Shown here piece after piece: positions 56,269 through 64,000 of a stretch of 64,000 nucleotides of DNA; position 1 is the stretch's first letter; each line of letters begins with the position of its first letter. A program made the position numbers and the translations under genes. Source of the stretch: Colwellia sp. MB3u-41 (GTDB taxonomy: Bacteria > Pseudomonadota > Gammaproteobacteria > Enterobacterales > Alteromonadaceae); NCBI RefSeq assembly GCF_014076845.1, contig NZ_JACGUT010000077.1, positions 186,001 to 250,000 on the forward strand. The letters run 5' to 3'. Below the pieces are notes generated by a model, which saw nothing but the letters and a program-made list of their open reading frames with translations, was not told the DNA's origin and did not search any database.

Positions 56269-56504
56269 TCAGCAACAAAACCAATATCGAGCATTCGTTC
56301 AAAGCATTGTCGATTTGCTTGTTCTTTATTAGTTACTTGTAACTCATCTGTCAATTGAAAAGCGGCATAACTTTTAAAGCCACTGTATGAGGCAATTGCT
56401 TCATATATCTGGCTTTTTTTAATTGATGGGATGGTAATTTTAAGCACGCAGTGAGTAGCATGAACTAATGGTTGTAAATTTTTCATAAACATATCCATAT
56501 CCAT
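56265..56504 (-). CDS. Small hypothetical protein, possibly a truncated gene
   Basis: A 79-residue protein with no family recognised (YEAIASYSGFKSYAAFQLTDEL in the middle). It starts at ATG 56504 with a weak TAGG site, or two or four codons later at further ATGs. Its end abuts the open stretch 56077-56268 in a -1 frame, which may be its original continuation. Function unknown. Confidence 0.5.
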   Translation of the reverse strand: MDMDMFMKNLQPLVHATHCVLKITIPSIKKSQIYEAIASYSGFKSYAAFQLTDELQVTNKEQANRQCFERMLDIGFVAD

Positions 56505-57037
56505 ATGCCTAAGGCAGCTTCAATACTGCTATCAATTATCGTTATACGCGATTACAACATGATTTGCTCAAGGCATGTCTTAATTTATAAAATTTTTATG
56601 TGTTGCTTGTAATAGATTAGGTATTACTAAGATCTTTTTAGGTGTTTTGCTCTTTTTCACTCGCGTACAAGTGTGGCTAGCGCCAAAATAAAAAATACCT
56701 CTTTAAGTAAAATTTAGCAAATAAAACTAAAAAAACTGCAATATTTCGACTTAAACTAAAAGTTTGATTTTGAAAAGTCCTTCAACATTCAATTTCAACC
56801 GCAAAACGGCAGTAGGGCGGATTATTTCAAGCTTTATATCACCTCAACCAATTAATGTTATTGATTATTATGAAATAACCTTTTTCATAATTCGAGACAT
56901 GTGTACCGGACAAAAGACGGAATGTCTTAGAAACTACAACATTAAAACGCAAGATATTCTGTAGTATAGTAAAATGCCTTGCAGGTCAGACCAGTTTGCG
57001 CGACACTACTTTTAAATTAACAGAATGTGAATAACTT
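56505..57037. other. 533-bp gap without a convincing gene
   Basis: A/T-rich region with a few short open stretches of noise quality. A TGGC-TAGC-GCCA palindrome lies near 56674-56685. The last part should contain the promoter of the DUF4442 gene. Nothing else recognised. Confidence 0.55.
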
Positions 57038-57523
57038 ATGGCGAATAAATTTGGAAAAATCATCAGTAAAGTTAATAAAATGCCGCGTTTTATACGCTCT
57101 TTTTTACTGACTAAAATTTTTTGTTTTACGGTAAAGTTTGCCGGTACTTCATCAATAAAGCTTATTTCAGTTTCGCACACCAAAGCTGTATTGTTTTTAG
57201 AAAATAAAAAGAAAGTACAAAACCATATTGGCGGTATTCACGCCATTGCTGCTGCATTATTGGCAGAATCAGCAACGGGTATTGTTTTTGGTATGAATGT
57301 ACCTGACCGTTGTGTACCTTTACTAAAAAGTATGACGATAAACTTTGAAAGGCGAATGCAGGGAAGTTTATCTGCGGTCGCTGTGTTAAGTGAAGCCGAC
57401 ATTGAACAGATAGAAAATGCCGACAAGGGCAGCTTAATGGTCAGTGTAGAAATTACCGATGAATCACAAAAAAAGCCTATTGTTTGTGAAATGGAATGGG
57501 CTTGGGTCACCAAAAGAAGTTAA
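57038..57523 (+). CDS. DUF4442 hotdog-fold protein
   Basis: A 161-residue protein of the DUF4442/thioesterase-like hotdog group. The signature parts are KNKKKVQNHIGGIHAIAAALLAES (helix with the Asn-His and Ala-rich stretch) and MTINFERRMQG. Relatives may hydrolyse acyl-CoA, but the catalytic Asp or Glu of the classic enzymes is not clear here. No signal peptide. It precedes the kinase-like gene by 108 bp on the same strand. Confidence 0.8.
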   Translation: MANKFGKIISKVNKMPRFIRSFLLTKIFCFTVKFAGTSSIKLISVSHTKAVLFLENKKKVQNHIGGIHAIAAALLAESATGIVFGMNVPDRCVPLLKSMTINFERRMQGSLSAVAVLSEADIEQIENADKGSLMVSVEITDESQKKPIVCEMEWAWVTKRS

Positions 57524-57631
57524 GTTTTTATAAAATGAAAGCATTGATAACCATTAAAAATCGTTGATTCTTAGTGATAATTCCCTACACTGTATTTTTC
57601 TATAAATTTACCGTTGAAGGTATAGAACAAT

Positions 57632-60600
57632 ATGGACGTTTCTCGTTACTTTTCTCAGCAATTATCAGGACGATTTTTTAGGATTGCTTTACTTTCCTTT
57701 CTTATATTCTCTGTGATAACCGCACTTTTAGTCTTTCGCGACAATCAAGTTACCTCATTCGCAGAGAAAGATCTGCCGTTATTAACGCAACAAAACCAAA
57801 GGCAACAGCAAGTATTACTGACTTATTTGGCACTAGATAATTTAGCTCAACGTACACATGCCGATAAGTTAAAGCCTGACTATGTAAAGGCCCAACAAAA
57901 AATTAATAATATTTCACTATTGATAAACAATAATAAACCTCAGCTAGATTTAATGTATATAGGTCATAAAGAGTTTGCTGGTGTTGTTGATAAATTGACT
58001 AAAAATCACGATAGAAACTACCAGCTAAAACAAAATACGATTATTCAATTACAGCTTATTAATGATCAGATATCGACTGATATTAAACAAAAGCAGCGAC
58101 AAAAAAAACTATTACTTCAGCAAATCAGTTCAGACAAGTTTACTGACAACGTAACGGCAACAAGAGCTAAAGCCTACGCAACGCAAATAACGGAACTGAG
58201 TCATTTGCAACAATTACAACAAACAATTATCCATGCATTGTTAGCCTTTCAACAATTAAATCTTCAGTATTCTATTCTTGATTTTGATGATGTAAGTACT
58301 GAGCTAAGGCAAGCTTTAACAAGTTATTTACCGACTAAAAATGTGGTCAGTAAAAATACTTCGTTATTAACAAAACAATTAATAATGTTAGAACAGTTAT
58401 TATTTTCACAGCAAAATACGGTGGCAAAGTGGCGTAGCCATTTATGGTTGTCGCGTTTATATGTCGAATTTATAAAACAACAGCAACAACAATTACAAAA
58501 ACTAGTGTTGGACTTTTCATTCGTAGAGTCTGTTTCATTAAATAAAAAATTGTTATTAATCGATTGGCTTCCTGCCAAGGTAACAACCTTACTAAGCCAA
58601 CAAAAAATCGTTCTAAGCAACCAACATTTACAGTTAGCGATACTTGGTTTTATTGCGCTACTTTTTTTATTTTTAGTGAGCATGATATTCAATACCAAGA
58701 GAAAAATAAAAAAGTATGGCCAAGAAAGTGTACCGCTATTTATGGCGTTTATTGAAAGTAGGGTTAACAATGGAGATGAAAAACTTACCCCCAATTTTTT
58801 GAATTCTATGGAAAATAAAAAAATTGCAGAAAAAATGCAAATAGCCCTAGAAACAATGGTTAATCCTGCACATAGTGAAAAAGAATTTCAGCAACAACTT
58901 TTAGAGCTACAAATTACTAATAAAAATAGTAGTCAACAAGTTGAAGAAATTAAAAAGCTGAAAAACGCTATAAATAAATTAGAACAGGTCAGTGATAAAA
59001 AAAGTCTGCAGCTAATATCTAAACATAACACCGATAACGAAAAGTTAAGTAATATGGTGGTACGTACTATGTTGCAAAGTCAGAGTGTATCCATTGGCTC
59101 TGGTGTTACCTCACTTCAGGTTTATCGGCAATTATCACGCATCTTTGATTGGTGTCGACAAAATGAAATTCGAAATCAGTTTTCGTCTGCTTTACAACCG
59201 ATGACATTGAGCGATGTCGCCTTGTACAACGAAATAGATGCGGCACTACTTAATATTATTAGCGATACACATTTTCAGCGTAATAATATTTACTATCTCC
59301 AGGACGAACAATTGTTAACACACGCGAAATTGGATATACGTTTATTCCACCGACTTTTAAATGGCATTTGTCGATTACTGCTTGTTGACTTATTTAAAGC
59401 TACCTTACAAATAAGTACCCGTGTCATTGATAAAAACGAAGGTCAGCAAATGGTGCGTTTTGACTTTTCTGTTATAGCCAAAAAGGCAATAGCAAAAGTA
59501 CCTGAGGAAATAAAACGTCTATTATTGGTGGAAAGTTCGGAGTCTGCGAAAATAACAACAAATGATACTCTTGCCTACTTGAGCCTACTTTTTGACACTT
59601 TAAATGTCACGGACAAAAATGTTCAATTTCAAGAAAACGGTTATCAATTCTCATTTACGTTACCGATTGCTTTTACTGATATTGTTCAAGAAATATCAGT
59701 AAATAAAATTGATTTGCAGCAAACGAATGTTTTATTACTCTCAAGTGACAACAACATCTGTGGCATTATCGAAAAAGCGCTTGTTTCAGCTAATGGTTTA
59801 ATTGAAAGCTTAGCAAAACCAGCGTTAATTTTTCCGCGTTTAAGCACAACAAAACTGATGAGTAACAGGGTTGATCTGGTTATTTTAGGTAGCGATCTTT
59901 ATATAAAGTGGTTTGAAAAAATCCAGCAACATATATCGAGCTTAGCAACAAATATTCAGCCCAAACTCTTCGTTATACAACCCAATTTCAATGCTCCTAT
60001 AGAGCGGCATGGTTTGTTTGAACAAGGAGCTAACCCGCTACAAATATCTGCGTTACAACAAAGTATCTATGATTTTTTAACAACAGAAAAAGCGAGTAAT
60101 CATAAACTTAATGCAAGTCTGTTTATCGAACATCAGTATTTAATGACACAGGTTGAAGTACTTTTTGCTGTAGAAGCTCCTACTAAGCACCTAACGTTAA
60201 TACGTATTTTACAGTGGTTAGGATTACAAGTGAAAATTGTTTCTCAGCCTAAGGCTATGTCTAAATTTTGGAGTTCTGGGCGATATTTATTATTATTTAC
60301 TGGGTTTGAGCAATCACCTTTTATTGAAATGGCTGCAGGTAAAGGCGTTCGCCGCGATATATTTACTTTTAGTAAAAGTAGCTTTTCAACAAAAAATATT
60401 CCATCATTGGCAGAGAAGTGGCGTGTCTCTGTTGTCCCCAGACTTGATGATATTGACGCTTTAGTGACACTTTTACAGCCTTGGCTAAAGGCAAAGCAAA
60501 CTCAAGCAATTTCTAATGCACCGCTAGAAGAGCAAAATAACGACAGCCAAAAGCGGCATACGAGTAAAGAAATTGACCAAGTACACTCGGCGTTAGATTT

Positions 60601-60961
60601 AACACCCGCATCGAGAAGTAATCAGTCGGAGCCGCTTAATTTAGAACAATATGCAAACACCCAAGGTTCTGCAGAACTGGCAATCGTGATGCTTGATGAT
60701 TACATTGCTGATATTAATGATGTGGTTAGACAATTATCGACAGCGCTTGATGAGCAAAATTACCCCTTAGGTATAAGCTTGATCCATAATTTAATGAAAA
60801 CAGGCACAATATTAGCTGCTCAAAACTTGCTTGATACGTGTAAACAATTACTGTTTGAACTTAATCAAGATAAAATACATGAACATCAGCTGATTATGGT
60901 GTTGTTTGGACAATTGAATCATCAGAAACGGCTGTTAAGTCTGTTTGCTGAGGCAATATAA
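57632..60961 (+). CDS. Degenerate hybrid-kinase-like membrane protein with Hpt-like end
   Basis: A 1109-residue protein. Two membrane helices (about 16-35 and 330-350) enclose a Gln-rich periplasmic helical sensor. Next come a coiled coil (about 400-480), a dimerisation-like region without the phospho-His H-box, and a HATPase-like remnant (ending NGYQFSFTLPIAF) with no clear N or G boxes. Two receiver-like stretches follow (from NVLLLSSDNNICG), also degenerate. The last ~108 residues look like an Hpt domain, with His1052 in LIHNLMKTGTILAA. It likely lost kinase activity and acts as a sensor or phosphotransfer scaffold. It precedes the DUF1289 and TPR regulator genes. Confidence 0.75.
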   Translation: MDVSRYFSQQLSGRFFRIALLSFLIFSVITALLVFRDNQVTSFAEKDLPLLTQQNQRQQQVLLTYLALDNLAQRTHADKLKPDYVKAQQKINNISLLINNNKPQLDLMYIGHKEFAGVVDKLTKNHDRNYQLKQNTIIQLQLINDQISTDIKQKQRQKKLLLQQISSDKFTDNVTATRAKAYATQITELSHLQQLQQTIIHALLAFQQLNLQYSILDFDDVSTELRQALTSYLPTKNVVSKNTSLLTKQLIMLEQLLFSQQNTVAKWRSHLWLSRLYVEFIKQQQQQLQKLVLDFSFVESVSLNKKLLLIDWLPAKVTTLLSQQKIVLSNQHLQLAILGFIALLFLFLVSMIFNTKRKIKKYGQESVPLFMAFIESRVNNGDEKLTPNFLNSMENKKIAEKMQIALETMVNPAHSEKEFQQQLLELQITNKNSSQQVEEIKKLKNAINKLEQVSDKKSLQLISKHNTDNEKLSNMVVRTMLQSQSVSIGSGVTSLQVYRQLSRIFDWCRQNEIRNQFSSALQPMTLSDVALYNEIDAALLNIISDTHFQRNNIYYLQDEQLLTHAKLDIRLFHRLLNGICRLLLVDLFKATLQISTRVIDKNEGQQMVRFDFSVIAKKAIAKVPEEIKRLLLVESSESAKITTNDTLAYLSLLFDTLNVTDKNVQFQENGYQFSFTLPIAFTDIVQEISVNKIDLQQTNVLLLSSDNNICGIIEKALVSANGLIESLAKPALIFPRLSTTKLMSNRVDLVILGSDLYIKWFEKIQQHISSLATNIQPKLFVIQPNFNAPIERHGLFEQGANPLQISALQQSIYDFLTTEKASNHKLNASLFIEHQYLMTQVEVLFAVEAPTKHLTLIRILQWLGLQVKIVSQPKAMSKFWSSGRYLLLFTGFEQSPFIEMAAGKGVRRDIFTFSKSSFSTKNIPSLAEKWRVSVVPRLDDIDALVTLLQPWLKAKQTQAISNAPLEEQNNDSQKRHTSKEIDQVHSALDLTPASRSNQSEPLNLEQYANTQGSAELAIVMLDDYIADINDVVRQLSTALDEQNYPLGISLIHNLMKTGTILAAQNLLDTCKQLLFELNQDKIHEHQLIMVLFGQLNHQKRLLSLFAEAI

Positions 60962-60962
60962 A

Positions 60963-61160
60963 GTGACTTTTGAAGCGGATAAAAACACTAACGTAGCCAG
61001 TCCTTGTACGAGAAACTGTTGTTTGAATACGGACGATGTTTGTCTTGGCTGTTTTCGACATATTAATGAAATTTTGGCATGGAAAAACTATAAAAATCAT
61101 GAGAAAAACAAGGTGATTAAAACGTGCGAACATAGGCGAGTTACTGCGCAAGAAAAATGA
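60963..61160 (+). CDS. DUF1289 protein (YdhL-like)
   Basis: A 65-residue protein with the DUF1289 cysteine pattern SPCTRNC (16-22), CLGCFRHINEILAW. The four Cys should bind a metal. GTG 60963 is preceded by GAGG at 60950-60953, nine bases away, and follows the kinase-like stop directly, so translation is coupled. The TTG at 60945 is an alternative, less likely. Function unknown. Confidence 0.8.
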   Translation: MTFEADKNTNVASPCTRNCCLNTDDVCLGCFRHINEILAWKNYKNHEKNKVIKTCEHRRVTAQEK

Positions 61161-61178
61161 TCTAAAGGTAAATGTTAA

Positions 61179-62837
61179 ATGGAAATTACTGAAAAAAATG
61201 AGCTAGATGACTTTTCTCAACTTACTGTATTAATAATAGACGACAACCGGTTAGTTCATGACACCTTAAAAAGGGGATTATATGACATTGGTATTAATCA
61301 CGTAAAATGTGCTGAAAATGCTTATTACGGTATAAGGTTATGTGAAACAGAACGTTTTAATATTGTTATTTGCTCATTTAATGTTAACAGTGATAAAGAT
61401 GGTTTTCATTTACTCGAAGAATTAAAGTTTAGAGGCCATGTTAATAAAACCACTGTACTCATTTTTCTTAGTACTGAAACCAATGAGTCTCTCGTTAATT
61501 CTATTGTAGAATTGCAGCCTGATGATTTTTGGGTAAAGCCACTTGCGCCTAAAAATGTCAAAGAACGCTTAATACATACTTTGCAAATTAAGAAGCAATT
61601 ATTCAATATGTATCGAGCGAGCGATACGAAGAGTTTTTCAAAAGTTATTTATTTTGCAGACCGTCATTTAGCTAATGAGCGTTTACATCATTTTCATTCA
61701 AACATATCACGTATGAAAGGTGAGGCTTATTTAAGTCTTTTAGAGTTCGAGACAGCAGAAGGTTTCTATAAAGGTTTAATGAAAACCTATACCTATGCTT
61801 GGGTATATTTGGGTTATGTAAAGTCTTTATTAAAACAAGGACGTATTAAGGATATTTATGACTTACTCGAAAAACTGATAAAAAAACCTGCTACTCGGTT
61901 TGGTGCTCACGATATGCTTGCTCAATATTATATTGAACAAGCGCAATTTGACAAAGCTTACGATGAGATAAAAAAAGCCACTGAGTTATCGCCACGAAAT
62001 ATTGAACGTAATAAAAAATCATGGGATTTAGCGCGTCTTAATCATGACCATGAAGGACAATATATTGCGACACGTAATATCGTCAAACAAGCAAAAAACT
62101 CTATTCATGATTCCCCTGAACTCCTTTTAAACCTGATTCGATCAGGTATTGACTTAGCTGGCGCACTTACAGACGGAAGGGCATCTATTGTTTTAAAGCA
62201 AACAGATAAAAACATTAAACAACTTGAAAGTGAATATAGTAACGATATAAGTGAATTCAAACAGCAGTTGTTAGTGATAAAAGCACGTTTATATATTGTG
62301 CGAGAACATAAAGGTAAAGCGACTAAGCTCATTTTAAATCACGTTGACTTGAAAGCATCCACTCAAATTGAAGACAACCTTGACAAAGTTAAAGTATTTC
62401 ATGAATTAGGTATGCGTGAAGAGGCATTGAAAATGTTAGATGTCATTAGTAATCAAGTTTCAGGTGATTCACTGACGAGCCAAGTCATCAATAAATACAT
62501 CGAACAAGAAAGTATTGAGCGTGTTGAAATTAATTTTTCTCCTAAACAATTGAATGACATGTCGATTGAGCATTTCGAAAAAAACCGTCTTAAACCCGCA
62601 CTTGACGCTATTCAGCAAGCACTGAGATTAACGCCTCATAATATTAAATTGACGATGCGATTGTTAAAAATATTGATTGCGTTAAAGGAAAGTAATGAAT
62701 TTGAAGAATGTCATGATATCTTCGGGAAAGAGGCTATTGAAGTACTCTTATCTTCAAACGTCAAGGGGAGTGGTCTAGAGGCAATTGAAAAACTTAAAAT
62801 AAAGTGGCAAGAAGCTGAGCCAATTAAGCGTCTCTAG
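61179..62837 (+). CDS. TPR response regulator with Ser in place of phospho-Asp
   Basis: A 552-residue protein. The N-terminal receiver (about 14-130) has the acidic pair Asp21-Asp22 and the conserved Lys120 (FWVKPL). At the phospho-acceptor position after beta-3 (NIVICS) it carries Ser66 and no Asp, so ordinary phosphorylation is unlikely. The rest is alpha-helical with TPR-like repeats (about 150-310 and 455-520). It forms a cluster with the degenerate kinase-like and DUF1289 genes. It overlaps the 3' end of queG by 14 bp (convergent). Confidence 0.85.
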   Translation: MEITEKNELDDFSQLTVLIIDDNRLVHDTLKRGLYDIGINHVKCAENAYYGIRLCETERFNIVICSFNVNSDKDGFHLLEELKFRGHVNKTTVLIFLSTETNESLVNSIVELQPDDFWVKPLAPKNVKERLIHTLQIKKQLFNMYRASDTKSFSKVIYFADRHLANERLHHFHSNISRMKGEAYLSLLEFETAEGFYKGLMKTYTYAWVYLGYVKSLLKQGRIKDIYDLLEKLIKKPATRFGAHDMLAQYYIEQAQFDKAYDEIKKATELSPRNIERNKKSWDLARLNHDHEGQYIATRNIVKQAKNSIHDSPELLLNLIRSGIDLAGALTDGRASIVLKQTDKNIKQLESEYSNDISEFKQQLLVIKARLYIVREHKGKATKLILNHVDLKASTQIEDNLDKVKVFHELGMREEALKMLDVISNQVSGDSLTSQVINKYIEQESIERVEINFSPKQLNDMSIEHFEKNRLKPALDAIQQALRLTPHNIKLTMRLLKILIALKESNEFEECHDIFGKEAIEVLLSSNVKGSGLEAIEKLKIKWQEAEPIKRL

Positions 62838-63984
62838 GTAAACCTTTTTCAACACTGCGAATCAATCGTTCAGTTAACCGTTGATTTTTTACGTGTATCT
62901 TACTTTGCTGTTCTATTGCAATACGCTTGCTTTCCTGTTGGCTCAGTGCCCAAGTCATATGTTCAGCGACCATAGACTCCGCGCTAACTAAGTTATGCTG
63001 TAGTGCTTGAACATTTGCTTCGTTATACGGAGCATTACCCAGTGCAACGGCAATATTTCGTTGCCAGCTATTAAAGCCAATACGGCGGATTGGTGAGCCT
63101 TCGGTTTTACTGAGAAACGTTTGTTCATCCCAGTTAAAGACCGTCAGTAATTCAATGTTATCAAGATTTTGACGTGGCGAGAAATCACCTTCATGTGTCA
63201 GGTTTGCAAATTTATTCCATGGACAAATAAGCTGGCAATCATCACAACCGTAAATTCTATTACCAATTAAGGGTCTAAATTCTTCAGGGATCGCATCTCG
63301 TAATTCAATGGTTAAATAAGAGATACAACGACGAGCATCAACGACGTAAGGGGCCACTATTGCTTGAGTTGGACAAATTTTAATACAAGAGACGCAACTA
63401 CCACATTCATTAGCTGTTTTATCACTGGTCGGTAAGGGTATATCAACTAAAAGTTCGCCAAGAAAAAACCATGAACCCGCATTTTTGTTGATCAAGAGTG
63501 AGTGCTTGCCTACCCAGCCTAACCCCGCTTTTTCTGCTAATGGCCTTTCTAAAATGGGGGCAGAGTCAACGAATGGACGAAAATTAAACGCTTCACAATA
63601 TTCACTAATTTTATCACCAAGTTGTTTAAGGCGTTTACGGATTAATTTGTGATAGTCTCGGCCTAAAGCATAACGGCTAATATAGGCATGATCTTTCTTT
63701 TTAAGGGTACGCGCAAATTTAGCATCGGTAGGTAAATAGTCCATGCGTACACTAATTACTCGTGTTGTGCCCTCAACAAGCTCTTGAGCGCGTGCTCGCA
63801 TTAAACCATGCTTTTTCATGTAGTCCATTTCACCATGGTAGTTGTTTTCTAACCACTGGGTTAATGCTTTTTCATGGCTTGATAAGTCAATATCGCTGAA
63901 ACCTACCTGGGAAAAGCCTAATTCTTGACCCCAAAGCTTGATTTTTTCGGCTAATTCTTGATAGTTGATCGTAGATGTTGTCAT
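62824..63984 (-). CDS. queG: Epoxyqueuosine reductase
   Basis: A 386-residue cobalamin- and iron-sulfur-dependent enzyme making queuosine from epoxyqueuosine in tRNA anticodons. The motifs are the N-terminal GFSQVGFSDID, DSAPILERPLAEKAGLGWVGKH, then ferredoxin-type clusters CGSCVSCIKICP and GCDDCQLICPWN. The C-terminal HEAT-like part is present. It is near the window edge and its promoter may lie outside. Its end overlaps the convergent TPR-regulator gene by 14 bp. Confidence 0.95.
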   Translation of the reverse strand: MTTSTINYQELAEKIKLWGQELGFSQVGFSDIDLSSHEKALTQWLENNYHGEMDYMKKHGLMRARAQELVEGTTRVISVRMDYLPTDAKFARTLKKKDHAYISRYALGRDYHKLIRKRLKQLGDKISEYCEAFNFRPFVDSAPILERPLAEKAGLGWVGKHSLLINKNAGSWFFLGELLVDIPLPTSDKTANECGSCVSCIKICPTQAIVAPYVVDARRCISYLTIELRDAIPEEFRPLIGNRIYGCDDCQLICPWNKFANLTHEGDFSPRQNLDNIELLTVFNWDEQTFLSKTEGSPIRRIGFNSWQRNIAVALGNAPYNEANVQALQHNLVSAESMVAEHMTWALSQQESKRIAIEQQSKIHVKNQRLTERLIRSVEKGLPRDA

Positions 63985-64000
63985 AGTTACATTGTTGTCG

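Noticed and set aside
56764-56964. 66-codon plus-strand frame in the gap before the DUF4442 gene
   Set aside because: It starts at a TTG without a ribosome site, has unremarkable composition, and resembles no known protein.
58324-58794. Long minus-strand open frame opposite the kinase-like gene
   Set aside because: It is antisense to a well-supported coding region, is rich in Cys/Asn from reversed Gln-rich codons, and has no homology or ribosome site.
1-64000. CRISPR arrays, rRNA or tRNA genes
   Set aside because: No regularly spaced repeats or cloverleaf-like segments were seen when reading through the intergenic regions; this was by eye and a covariance search would be decisive.

Overview
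The window reads as a chromosomal segment of a marine, AT-rich gammaproteobacterium, most likely an alteromonad of the Colwelliaceae (Colwellia/Thalassotalea type). This rests on the general protein style, the low GC, and an enterobacteria-like housekeeping order (gpmI-envC-yibQ opposite yibN-grxC-secB-gpsA; rsgA-psd opposite orn). The genus is inferred; no rRNA, tRNA or CRISPR array was seen.

Positions 1-34000 form an exopolysaccharide plus XrtA (exosortase A)/PEP-CTERM locus. A plus-strand run (1-10708) encodes an asparagine-synthase-like enzyme cut by the window edge, a small zinc-ribbon membrane protein, a GMC oxidoreductase, a GT2 glycosyltransferase, a Wzy-like polymerase/ligase, a FemAB-like protein, a Wzx flippase, a second asparagine-synthase-like enzyme and an OafA-type acyltransferase. 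A facing minus-strand operon (24063-13404) encodes PrsT, a DUF3473 polysaccharide deacetylase, the exosortase fused to an EpsI domain, a heparinase-like lipoprotein, a VanZ-like protein and two acyltransferases. Between the two convergent operons lie two decayed insertion sequences (IS110 and IS3 families). Upstream sits a THxN-type PEP-CTERM substrate gene with a well-matched sigma-54 promoter and a strong terminator. Further on come UDP-glucuronate 4-epimerase, UDP-glucose dehydrogenase, an E1/ThiF-like enzyme, a second PrsT, the exosortase-associated N-acyltransferase and a patatin-like lipase. The intergenic DNA at 25316-25512 holds a fossil of the 3' end of another prsT2-like gene.

Positions 34000-52700 are mostly core genes: an S1C-type protease, YibQ, EnvC, GpmI, a rhodanese, GrxC, SecB, GpsA, TrmL, FieF, a lysophospholipase, a CpxAR-like two-component system opposite a CpxP/Spy-like protein (with a CpxR-box-like repeat between them), a BlaI/BlaR1-M56 pair with a TonB C-terminus, a glycerophosphodiesterase, Psd, RsgA and Orn.

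Positions 52700-64000 hold a chemoreceptor with an internally duplicated sensor region, a patch of small unknown genes (one pair possibly a broken gene), a DUF4442 protein, and an unusual signalling cluster. That cluster is a degenerate hybrid-kinase-like membrane protein ending in an Hpt-like domain, a DUF1289 protein, and a TPR response regulator whose phospho-acceptor Asp is replaced by Ser. QueG follows, convergent.

The most interesting material is the XrtA region: the sigma-54 promoter of the sorted protein, the prsT multiplication and fossil, and the ThiF-PrsT2-N-acyltransferase-patatin neighbourhood, whose joint chemistry is not obvious from known pathways.
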